Assembly: GCA_934047225.1 (NCBI GenBank)
Contig: OW203989.1
Location: 10,701,977-10,765,976, forward strand
DNA from: Ypsolopha sequella
Taxonomy: Eukaryota > Arthropoda > Insecta > Lepidoptera > Ypsolophidae
Reading direction: 5' to 3'
Length of the DNA stretch: 64,000 bases
Below, piece after piece: positions 21,514-32,750 of the stretch. Numbering within the stretch: position 1 is the stretch's first letter; the number at the start of each line of letters is the position of its first letter. The notes beneath the pieces were generated by a model. It saw nothing but the letters and a program-made list of their open reading frames with translations, was not told the DNA's origin and ran no database searches. The position numbers and the translations under genes are program-made.

Positions 21514-22560
21514 ATGTCTTGTGCGATTGAAGGCTGTAAATCGCATACATGAAGAAAAGAAAACAACAATGAAGCAATATCATTTCATGGGTGAGTTCTG
21601 ATAGTTTTTATGTTAGTAAGTTGCAGGATCATACCTAAAACTCAGTAACAATAATAGTAGTTCTTGTAAATCATACTCGTGTTCAATTCTACACCGATAT
21701 TTGCCTGTTTTATATAGATTTTCTGCCGACTACGAGAGGTTATGTTTTTTCGTATAGTGATGTACTAAAGTCCGTGTGGCAAACTATCGAACATTGGTTC
21801 CCGCGGCAGCCGTGCATAAAGGATAATAGATTAATGAGAGGTTTTCTTTTTGAGTATTAAAAAAAAACATAGTTTCCCAGAACTCTGTAGATGGTGTTGA
21901 ACTGACTACGTTTCTAGGTGCCAAAGCCAAAACGATTGAAAAAAAAACATTGCGTCACGTCACGTCACATACGCTCGTTGGTTGATGACATGTGTGCTGA
22001 GCATATTATGTGCGAATGCTTTGTTATGGTCCGTCCAGGTTTAAAATGTACCATGGCTTGTACTCATTGCGCTTTACGACTTTCATCTTTAGGAAAAAGA
22101 TGTATGCCTCCATTTTTATACAAATCCACAAGGCACAGACTTCTCTTCTTTTTCTCTTGGGAGATTTTCTTTCTGGCTTAGAAAACTCATAAAAAGACTG
22201 CTAATTATTTTTTTCTTTTTTCTTGTTGTTATTATTTATTTATTTTCAAAATGTCATTGTGATGTGATGTGACAATGACATTAATTACTTTTTTATGTAC
22301 GTTTCGTTTTACGATCTCAAAATTACATCCAAGTGCAATAATCAAAAAATTATGTGACGTTCCGTTCCTTGCAGTAACTTACCAAGTTCAGCGCCATCTA
22401 TCCAGCGACTAGGGAAGAGTAAAAAAAAAGAAAAGAAAATCCCTCATTGCAGCGCGAGTTAAAAGAAAAATAATGCCGAATAAATATCGCTATATTTTTT
22501 TGTTACAGATTTCCAAAAAGGGAAGAATTAAAAAGTGAATGGCTTAGACGAATAATTTGA
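21514..22560 (+). pseudogene. degenerate THAP-domain coding region
   Basis: Exon 1 (21514-21590) starts MSCAIEGCKSHT, hits a TGA, continues NNEAISFH and ends at a GTGAGT donor. After an intron and the acceptor TTACAG (about 22508) the frame resumes FPKREELKSEWLRRII and meets TGA. Together these give the THAP pattern Cys-x4-Cys, FH-x-FP and the conserved Trp. Two stops mean it cannot be translated as read. It lies inside the hAT-type element, so it may be the N-terminus of a THAP-bearing transposase. Confidence 0.5.
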
Positions 22561-24300
22561 CGTCGGATTCTTTTAGACGAAACGAAAATTTAAAATGGAG
22601 ACTTTTAAAAGCAGATGCCTTACCAACGTTATATTTACCAGATACAGACACATTGGTAACCTTTAAATAATTATGTATAATTGCATTATCAATCTTGTTT
22701 GTAGGTACGTGCTTGTACTATACTATAGTATATTAACTCGATAATTTTTCAATTTTAGGCAACAGAACCAGTACCTATGGATGTCTGTGGTTTAGAAAAG
22801 TGCATACTTCTATGTTCGCAAATCGTTCTGAAAGGCCTGTTCGTTCACGTTACTGCCGTGATCGACTTCACGAAGAAATTCCGCAGATCAAGACATTTTC
22901 GTACTTAGTGGTTGACAATAAAAGTACTTTGACAGGGTATTTCTATCGTGAAATGAATTTTGGGAATGCTTATTGACTTGAACTGCGCATAATTTGATTT
23001 CTTATTACAGGTTATTAGGTATTTTAATCGTTCATTATTTGTTATTAGTTTTTATTCAAGATAAGTTGATGTTTATTTGATAGAAATAAAAAAAAATGAA
23101 ATTACCTCTCTAGTAATTGCGCTATCATCGCTCATTATTGACATAATATTATTATTACGAATCCTATAAGTCTATGATTATTATGATTTCTATTGTTGCG
23201 ATTAATTCCTTCTTCCTTGATTGAACAAAGACGCGACATCAACGAACATCTATTTTATTGAGTTAAGAGGCGACTTAAAAAGTATTCACTTAAATAGTTT
23301 ACGGTTGTATCTCTGATACAAGCTACAGCATTTTTTGTACTAGAAACAAGCACAATTTTGGACCTAAATTATGTACCTACCTGCCTACTATATAGTAATT
23401 TGTACTTAATAAAAAATATTATGCTAAACGAAAGATATCCTTTTATTAATTCCTTATTTACGCAATATAACATGTGTCCCACTGGGGTAGACAGAGACCA
23501 CTTTGCTATTAATTCTCTTGGCCTCCTTCCAAAGCAAGAGGATGTCACCAGAAAGGTCGGTGCCTCCTGCATTCTCTTTTTTTTCACACTTTGATACGAT
23601 ATGATGTGTGGTTAGGAGATCGGTCGCGGTTCATTTCGATTTGGTTTATTTATCGTAGTCAAAAATCGACATTGTTACATCACTAGCAAAGCAACGAACT
23701 AGTGACAACCTACCGAATTAAGAAAAAACTAATACATATCCATCTCTCTCTAACGCACTAAAATGTCGTAAGAAAATCAAGGATAGGTGTCTTTCTCCGC
23801 GTATTATTTTAGCCAGGTTTCTATTTGTATTCCTTATTCTGAGGTCTTTTTGCAGAGTTATCGCATACATGTCGCACGCAAACAAGCAAAAGCTTTTGCA
23901 TTTGTGTGCCATGTACTTACAGTAACGCACACAACAAAGATACTGTTGGAATAATGACCCACACATAAAAGCCGGTACTGGCCGGTAGCCACCATTCCGC
24001 GATGGCTGGTCCGAAATTGAATTACAACGAATCATAAGCCATTCACTTCATAGTCTTTCGTAATCGATTTTAGCGATGTAATTCTATTTCGGAATGCTCG
24101 AGCATAGATACTTTATCTATGGCTGGAGTGAGCGAGCGAATCGCAGCTGTGAACTGAGACTCGCAGTTCCCGCTAATGACAATAGATGGCGGTCGGTGTG
24201 GCTACACTTTTTTTTTTACGATATGCGTAAAAATGCGTAAATGATGTGTATTTGTCAGGGTAGACAGTGTCTTTTTGTCTGTATGGACTGCACGCCACTG

Positions 24301-24308
24301 ATTCTTAC
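24301..24308. repeat. 8-bp target-site duplication, right
   Basis: ATTCTTAC, identical to 20336-20343. Confidence 0.85.
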
Positions 24309-24759
24309 TAGTCATTCTTACCAGAATGAACTGGTTGGCTGGTTGATGGACTGGTTATTTCTTTAGCAGTAAATAATGCTGTGTAAGCATCGTCCAAAAG
24401 ACGTGATTTCCATTTGTCTTTTGAGTCTTCTCTCAGAATTTGGGAATTTATGCAATTTAACGTCCTTTCGTGTATTATTGCATCCCGGCACACAACACTT
24501 ATGATAACGCATTCCTACAAGCACAATGTCACAGAGAAACAGTAAGTATTTAATGTAAATGGCACGAAAAAATATTTTTACGCCAATTTCTCGATATTCT
24601 CAACGACAACAAACAAGCAAAATGGCGTCTTGATCTAGAGGAGAAGGCCGGGGTAGGAGAGGAGAGGAGGGGGAGAAATGTCATGTATCATTTTCTCAAA
24701 AAAAAAAAAAAGTCAAAATACGTGTCCGAAATATTTTGTTCCTTGATTTGGGCCCGTGC

Positions 24760-24786
24760 AACCAACCAACCAACCAACCAACCAAC
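24760..24786. repeat. CCAA microsatellite
   Basis: About seven CCAA units. The run resumes at 25543 after the hAT insertion. Confidence 0.8.
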
Positions 24787-25542
24787 CAGTGTTGCATTTC
24801 GTACTGTAATTATAGTATTTATACTACAATTTGATATTGAGTACTATAAATACTATCGTCCGTATAGGATAGTACACCTAAATACTATAATTTGTCCTAA
24901 CACTACATAAGAGTTTCCTGTTGTGCTATATTGTGAACTTGTGACTGTTTAGTAGGTTATTAAAACTAACTTTTTAACTTTTTGCTATCATCATAAATAT
25001 GAGTTGAAGTGATAGTGGTAGTGAAAAAAATGTGGACGTTTCTACACCAAAAAAGAAATGATTATCCAGAAGGGATTTAAAAAGTAAAGAAGAGCATAGG
25101 CAACAGAAATACAGAACCGAATTTGCTCTGGATTGCCTTGTTCTGCCACACGCTAATGCAAATTGCGAGCGGGTTTTTGGCAAAGTGAATCTGACAAAAA
25201 CAAAAACACGTAACAAACTGGCAACTCGGTCGATTGGTGCTTTGTTGCTCACATGTAATGCTATTAAAGAAAGCAAACTTAAAAATTGCATTGAATTTGA
25301 ACCAACCGACGCTATGGTTCGTCGAAAATGTGAAAGACGATGTTGCCATCGAAGAAATAGTCGATCTTGAAGTAATTCTGCCATAAAAACTTCGTGAGAT
25401 TGTTATATAGGTATTTTTGTATTACTGACTTACATAATTATTCAAATAAAGCTTATTAAAAAATTGTACTATAATTTTCCTCAAAAACTATCTTTTTAAT
25501 TTCCATATACTATAATTTTTAGACAGCCCGAATGCAGCACTG
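24787..25542. mobile_element. hAT element, internally deleted derivative
   Basis: The ends CAGTGTTGCATTTCG and CGAATGCAGCACTG are inverted repeats, and an exact 8-bp duplication CAACCAAC (24779-24786 and 25543-25550) lies within a CCAA microsatellite. At 756 bp it retains only the C-terminal dimerisation region of the transposase plus a possible N-terminal scrap (ATG near 25000 followed at once by TGA). Confidence 0.85.
25062..25370 (+). pseudogene. hAT transposase C-terminal (dimerisation) fragment
   Basis: The frame is open from after a TGA at 25059 to the TGA at 25368. It contains LPHANANCERVFGKVNLTKTK followed by RNKLATRSIGALLLTCNAI, the signature of the hAT family dimerisation domain (PHSNA-x-ER-F, then KTK-RN-L, then LLL). 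It lacks the catalytic DDE part, so it is non-functional on its own. Confidence 0.8.
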
Positions 25543-25649
25543 CAACCAACCAACCAGTGCCGTATTACACGTACGCATATGATCATTCCGTATTGCGCGT
25601 TAACTCCGTCAATGCGATTTATTTATTACCAACATACTCGTATCTATAA

Positions 25650-25800
25650 AACAAATGCAAACATCGCATCAAACTGCATACTAACACAAATTGCATATCT
25701 GCCCATTCCGTAGAGAGAGTAGTTTTACTCGCTCTACGGCCCATTCATAGGCTGATGCGACTGACTGATGCAATGTCTTTTTGATAGCTGTTATTCATGT
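25650..25800. repeat. dispersed repeat, inverted relative at 61955-62065
   Basis: GCAAACATCGCATCAAACTGCA and GCGACTGACTGATGCAATGTC are found in reverse orientation near 61955-62065. The function and element type are unknown. Confidence 0.5.
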
Positions 25801-25933
25801 CGAATGAAATTTGTGTATATTTTTTTATAAACAAGTGCAAGGCTGTTCCAGGGAAAGAGGGATAACAAACAGCGGGGTGGCTATCCCGTGTACTCTTGTG
25901 TATGGCTTCCCAATGTGTATTTGGGTTCCTTAT

Positions 25934-26444
25934 GCCGGCGCCAGACATGTGTCCACTTATTTGCACACTCGAGTGGACACACTTTGTGGCACGAGACTTT
26001 GTCTATGTGTTCCAAAGTTTGTACACAGATTTGCACTTTGCCGAGCGGTATCGGTTTTTTAAAGCACATCAAAGGAATGTGTTCAAATAAGTGCGTAGCC
26101 TGCCACACTATTTGGCCTATTTGCAAAGACCAGTTGCGCGAGCGCTGTTGTACGGAACGGTTGTGTGAGAAACTACGTGTTTGATCGTTCAAAATGGACA
26201 AACATCCATTCGCGCCTTCTTCTCGGACGTTTCGATATATTTTGTTGCAGATGTAAAAAATAATTACATGCACATGAATAATATAAGCACACTGCGTCCA
26301 CGAAATCGTCGTCCATCTCCTTTGTTGTCTACCAGCATACTGTGGAGAAAAGAGTTTGCGAAGCATGTGTGGCAGGTACGCCAAATGTGTGTACAAAGTC
26401 GTCGAAGAAGTGTGCAAATAAGTTGACACATGTCTGGCGCCGGC
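25934..26444. mobile_element. MITE with 36-bp inverted ends (GCCGGCGCCAGACATG)
   Basis: The left end GCCGGCGCCAGACATGTGTC is mirrored at the right with about one mismatch in 36 bp. The TGTGTCCACTTATTTGCACAC motif recurs inside in both orientations. It is 511 bp, and long open frames on both strands here look like low-stop chance frames. Target-site duplication not resolved. Confidence 0.75.
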
Positions 26445-26483
26445 TTTAGTCTAAGATGTGTACATGGACTCCGTTCCATAGAC

Positions 26484-26672
26484 TAATGAACTTCTACCGG
26501 AAAATGATGAAGTCGTATTGGGAACACTGAAAAAAGGGACTTTGGCAGATTTCACCTTCGGCTCGGTTGGCGCACGCGTTGATGCGTCTATGCTTTTGAA
26601 TCGTTTAAACAGAGATTTTTCGATATTTGAGAGTTTTTGGAATTCGATTTATGATTTACTTATGATACAAGT
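26484..26672 (+). pseudogene. unidentified coding-like block
   Basis: The plus frame reads LLPENDEVVLGTLKKGTLAD, then FTFGSVGARVDASMLL, and looks protein-like. No start, family or clean splice site is recognised. It may belong with the exon-like block at 26748-26899. Confidence 0.25.
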
Positions 26673-26747
26673 ATAATTTTTCGGATTTAGCAAAATTTTT
26701 GTTAGCTGCTTATTAGCTTTCTATGAGCTGAGATCAATTTTGTTTAG

Positions 26748-26899
26748 GTGTGAAAATTGAGGCACCTTTACGGGCCGTGATTGCTGAAGTTTTTTTCCCA
26801 GACTCTGATGCAGTCATGAACTCTGAAGATATCGACGATGTTTTTTTCGGAAAAATGCACTTTCAGGCACCAGTAATGGCTTCAACAAACAAAACTTCG
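26748..26899 (+). other. exon-like block of unknown gene
   Basis: A TTTGTTTAG acceptor precedes 50 open codons (starting VKIEAPLRAVIAEVFFPDSD) that end at a GTGAGC donor. The residue composition is protein-like with an acidic NSEDIDD run. The family is not recognised. It may be an orphan exon of a host gene or transposon. Confidence 0.35.
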
Positions 26900-27510
26900 G
26901 TGAGCAGAGGGCAATTCGCATAGATTAAAATTATATATAGGTGTGTTAATTCTAAAACCATTTTGAGATTTTGGTTTAATAAGCCGTATTTAAGAACTTG
27001 TGGTCTAAAAAACCTAATGATGATGAACATTTTCACAAAAAAACTGCAACTTCCATTTGCCTTCGTGTGACGACACTTGAGAAAAGGCTTTTTAGGAATC
27101 TGTCCTTTTTATCAAGATAAATTAATGATAATTTTCTTTCGACTGATTTGACAGATGAGTAGACAGACCACTTTTTTATAAGCAATCACACATGACAATC
27201 AGTATAATGTCTAAAATTATCAAGTGACGTCATATCCAACAATTCTTTAAAAAAATCATGTAAAAAGAATGGTTAATTTATGTACCAAAATAATGAAAAC
27301 TTTGTCCTAAAATTGCGAATATTATCTGAAAAAAAAATTAAAAATCTTTTAATAATTAGCTACGGGAATTTGCGTCAAAATTGTTCCGATTTATTACTGT
27401 GCATGAAACGCGTTGATGCGCTTTGACAAAACGGAACAATCAAATCCCGTCAACAAACTGATGCATTTGACGCGCAATACAGTACGCAGCCGCCCTTCTT
27501 GCCCAAACTT
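26900..27510. other. unassigned non-coding stretch
   Basis: Nothing is recognised beyond short A-rich runs and TTTGACGCG/CGCGTTGATGCG-like motifs. Confidence 0.35.
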
Positions 27511-27544
27511 TATTTACAGTGCTACAAGCTCAGGAATTATTCTG

Positions 27545-27667
27545 AGGCTACAAGGATCTTATGGCGCGTGGATTGGTTGTGTCCAAAATCGGAACTAACG
27601 ATACTCCTTGTTTTACAGCTGCGCCCCCTGTCACTGTCATCCACGCGCCATCAGATCATTGTAGCAC
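27545..27667. mobile_element. small MITE with GCTACAA..GGCGCGTGGAT ends
   Basis: The left GCTACAAGGATCTTATGGCGCGTGGAT is mirrored by ATCCACGCGCCATCAGATCATTGTAGC. A related copy is at 51813-51931 with the same interior (AAAATCGGAACTAACG, then TACTCCTTGTTT). Confidence 0.7.
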
Positions 27668-27779
27668 AAGTAGTCGTTCATAAATTAACAATTTCGTTCT
27701 CTTTCGTCAGGTTCCAATACTGACAGCAAGATTTCGTATTGAATTTTCAACGCGTGCGACAGAGATGGCATTAAAACCA

Positions 27780-27965
27780 AGTGAGGGTTATTTAAACCAC
27801 TATTTTCCACCAAAAACACCCACGATTCAGTTACGCAAGACCCTCAACAAACGTAAAAATCGTTAGGAAAAATTGGCTGTCAAACGTGATTTTGCCGGAT
27901 TTAGAACAATCCACTACAAACCACCATGGTATGTACTCTGGTGGTTGGATAGTTCCATGTTCAGT
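27780..27965. repeat. dispersed repeat ending in a CCACCATGGTA hairpin
   Basis: It shares CACCCACGAT, CTCAACAAACGT, AAAATTGGC-GTCAAACGTGATT and ACCACCATGGTA with 55300-55445. The following sequences (28893 and 55450) also share ACATAACCGA and CGATAGCTGAG. Confidence 0.55.
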
Positions 27966-28212
27966 CATGAATAGGGACATGATATCGAAACCAAAAGTAT
28001 CGACACCTTCTTAGTATTTTTATCGAAACCGAAGTATCGATATGAGGAAGTTTCGGATAGATTCAAATGCTTGCCTGGAGCTTGCTACCGCACTTACGCA
28101 GGCGTGGACTGGATAATACTATAATATATACAATAGTAACATTATAGAAAAAAAAAACGACATATAACAAGTGAGTGTTTAAATCATTTAAATGACAGTA
28201 TTTTTTCTTACC

Positions 28213-28345
28213 TCTCACTTAGTTGTGACCACAAATATAAAGGACTTCTTATATCAGGGCCTGGAAGTTCAAGAACTGAGGAAAAGTCAAGGATAATTTT
28301 CCACTTTTCGTCACTGAAGTCACCGGAACAAGATTTTATTGACTC
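28213..28345 (-). other. coding-like fragment of unknown origin
   Basis: Read on the minus strand it gives SIKSCSGDFSDEKWKIILDF, then VLELPGPDIRSPLYLWSQLS, and ends at a GTAAGA donor. No good acceptor is visible upstream, so it may be a retrocopy or transposon remnant. Confidence 0.25.
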
Positions 28346-29274
28346 TTTTTACCTTTAAAGTCTGTTGCTTACTCTACTTGCAGATATTGCTGAGCATGTT
28401 TGTACAGTATCATAAAAACAGTTTTCATATTATTATTTTCCTATTGTGTTATGGGGTTATGGGCTACTGGATTTGCCAAATTCAGTGAAACTTCATCCTT
28501 TTGCGCACCTGGCGTATCCCATTTGGACTTATTTTAATTTTTCGATACTTTGGTTCAATACTTGATTATTGCTGAAATATTAGAACAGAGTGTCGAATGA
28601 AAGTACCGATCTTTTATTCTCTAGTTTTAAGTCTTAGACCATCTAAGTTTTAAGTACAAGTATCGAATCAAAAATAGCGATATGAGTACAGCTTGTCTAA
28701 AAAGTCATGAAATGGAACTAAAATTGTTTTTTACTGGTAACACCTGATTTCCCCATACAAAAGATCTCAGGTGTTGCCATATTAATTCTGTTTTGGCAAA
28801 GAAAGTGGCGCCTCTATTTATTTCTAGACTTTATTGACAATCTGTAAAGTATCGGATTCGATATATTGTGCTTAGCCACGAAGTTCGTAGGGGTTTATTT
28901 ACATAACCGAACCGACTTACCGTAGGTAGATTTGTCTTTCTACGCGACTTACCAACGATAGCTGAGCGTGATCTGAGGCGTGATCAATCTGTTTAATCTG
29001 ATAACCATATTCCGTTGTGAATGTTGTTTTGAGCTGTTTAATTTGATAACCATACCACAAACCAGCTGTTTTTGACAGTCGTCCGTCAGTCAAGTGCAAC
29101 GAAAGAAAAGGACGAACGAACGAGCAGTGAGCATTTGTGGCAGTGAGTGATAAATTCTTTTGAGTGGTTGTGGAATTTTGTTTTGATGCAGCTTAAGATA
29201 AAGCTAATTGTCTTATTGAATCATCATTAGTGATACAACAAGAAAGATAAACGCCTCGAACACTACGCAAAATA

Positions 29275-30934
<1,660 letters not shown>

Positions 30935-31005
30935 AATTAGAAAAGTGTAAATATTATATATCTGAAGTTTATGGTTAGTGTCACACATGCCATAATTTTG
31001 TTGGT

Positions 31006-31011
31006 AATAAA
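31006..31011 (+). terminator. polyadenylation signal of MRM2
   Basis: AATAAA 72 bp after the MRM2 stop. Confidence 0.6.
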
Positions 31012-31129
31012 TAACTCCCACTTTGCCTACGATTTTAGAAAATATTGTGGGATTATTTGTATGATTTTTCTTTTTGTTTATTGTTGTTGTATGTGTGTGA
31101 CTAGCCTAACAAACAGTAAAGATATCTGT

Positions 31130-31546
31130 TTAAGGGGCTCCACAATGTGGACATCAGTTTTGTATTGGATTCAGTTCCGTCAATGTATATGGTAAAAATT
31201 TGAAAAAAATATGGCGTTTTTTGACTCAAGACAATTATTAATTACACTTCATAAATAAACATACTTTCAATCTACTATTACTTTTAAAAAAATCATGAAT
31301 TTCACGAAAAAAGCGATTCAGTTTCCGTGTTTCAAAACCGATTGAAAAAAAACCAACACATGCAGATATGAAGCGAGTAAAAACCATCTTTATTACATAA
31401 AGATATTATGGTTAATGCCATAATGTAGCCACGATTTCAAAATAACTGAAGTTTTGCGTGCGCGGCATCTGATTAGAGCAGGATAGAGAGCTAAAAAACA
31501 AACGCGTTAGAGCAGGACTGAATTTTAGCATAGTGCAGCCCCTTAA
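31130..31546. mobile_element. TTAA-flanked MITE, GGGGCT(C/G)CAC family (copy 1)
   Basis: TTAAGGGGCTCCACAATG at the left is mirrored by TAGTGCAGCCCCTTAA at the right. A second full-length copy in opposite orientation is at 56160-56584. TTAA duplications are typical of piggyBac and Kolobok elements. Confidence 0.75.
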
Positions 31547-31794
31547 ATAAGAAATTTGTTTATGACATGTCTTCCAAGATACAATAAGCACAGTAGAAAA
31601 TAATAATATATTCGAGTACATATTATTTTGTCTAGCTAATCAAATAAGAGAAGATAGTGTAATGTTTTACTCAATATTAGTCAAGTTAAAATGTGTTCAA
31701 GGCTAGTACAGTGGATATCACATAAAGCTATACACTTGCAATACTAAATTAGCACATATAGTGAAGGAGAGGTACAAAGTCCAATGTGTAAAGG

Positions 31795-32221
31795 TTAAGG
31801 CGATACCAAAAAAAAATATGGGGTTTTTTCGAATCCATTTACTCCACTATAACGTCATCTACGTATTTTATTTTTGGGTTAATGTTTATTGAGTATTTGA
31901 TTAAGATTCTCACTGAAGGAAAACGCGATTGGATGAAATTTTCTCGATAGAATTTAATTCCGAAAAGATCTCTAAGTAGTTTTATTTTTTCCTGCAATTC
32001 TGAAATCCTAACTAATTTCATTGTGAAATTGAATTCAAAATGTGGATATTATGTATTTGTAAAGTCTCCTTGAAAATCTTTTTGAAAAAATAGCTTAGTA
32101 CATTCTATATTAATAAAAAACCGACTTTTTGCTACTTTTCCACGAATCCGTCCCACTCGCACTGAGGGTTTTTTCGCATATGGAGTAACAGGGACGCTAA
32201 AACTTTTACGTATCGCCTTAA
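31795..32221. mobile_element. TTAA-flanked MITE, GGCGATAC family (copy 1)
   Basis: TTAAGGCGATACCAAAAA is mirrored by TACGTATCGCCTTAA. An opposite-orientation copy is at 53201-53621 with long blocks in common (TTTCTCGATAGAATTTAATTCC). Confidence 0.75.
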
Positions 32222-32311
32222 CGTGATCTCCACTGTACATGTATAGTAAGTGTATAAAAACTAAGATTATAAGTGTGTACTTAATAAAAACACAAGTTTT
32301 AAATTAATATC

Positions 32312-32317
32312 TTTATT
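32312..32317 (-). terminator. polyadenylation signal of the membrane-protein gene
   Basis: AATAAA on the minus strand, about 435 bp beyond the stop at 32751. Confidence 0.5.
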
Positions 32318-32750
32318 ACATGTAAGCATACTGAAGAGTTTGTTTCGCAAAATATTTACAAAGTATTCTATTATGTTCTTGCAGATTTAAAAAAAGACTT
32401 CAGTTAGTAAATAAATAAATATTAGCGTATTTTTTTATACTGTTAACGATAGAACAATTACATTTTTTGTACACACATTGCATTTTTAAACTTTTTTGAC
32501 TCAGACTTAAAACATCTTTGAAAAAATATCACAATTATTTAGGTTTTTATAGCAACCATCTAACTACCTAATTGTTTGCTGGACGAAGGTAAATTCACTA
32601 TGCATCTCTCTAAAAATAACCTTAATTTTATTTGCAGAAAGAATTATCACTGCAACCGAATTTATGAACAGCTTGAAATATGGTTTCGTAATTTGACTCC
32701 GCAATCCATTGTGCAAAACACAACCATGAAAGGTGGCTAAATTGTACATT

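Larger units (their letters stand above)
20344..24300. mobile_element. 3.96-kb hAT-type DNA transposon
   Basis: The ends CAGTGGCGTGCA and TGCACGCCACTG are inverted repeats, followed inward by related GGGTAGACA blocks. A perfect 8-bp duplication (ATTCTTAC) flanks it, which fits hAT; P-type elements also make 8-bp duplications. The interior has no intact transposase, only a degenerate plus-strand THAP region (21514-22560), a small minus ORF (20766-20912) and other repeats. It may be the larger relative of the MITEs at 11270, 29657 and 38142, or a composite that picked up other elements. A stretch at 24035-24095 resembles part of the palindrome arm at 60062. Confidence 0.8.
19080..24512 (-). pseudogene. 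decayed THAP-domain gene split by a hAT element
   Basis: Exon-like blocks on the minus strand: 24322-24512, 20123-20249, 19602-19726 and about 19080-19222, all with usable GT/AG sites. The first starts MRYHKCCVPGCNN and continues KLHKFPNSERRLK, a THAP zinc-finger start, but a shift to another frame (KDKWKSRLLDDAYTALF) is needed to go on. The second block reads ENYYPTADHSYARKRHNEHS, the third contains an in-frame TAA, and the fourth also needs a frameshift (into ILAGVMSFINKILRGAD). Phases agree between the blocks. Such damage suggests a pseudogene, though assembly errors could mimic it. Intron 1 holds the 3.96-kb hAT insertion. Function unknown; THAP proteins bind DNA. Confidence 0.55.

Noticed and set aside
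25881..26429. 182-codon open frame on the minus strand and overlapping frames on the plus strand
   Set aside because: It overlaps a MITE with clear 36-bp inverted ends and internal repeats. The translation shows no domain and the frame runs through the terminal repeats, so it is best explained as chance.
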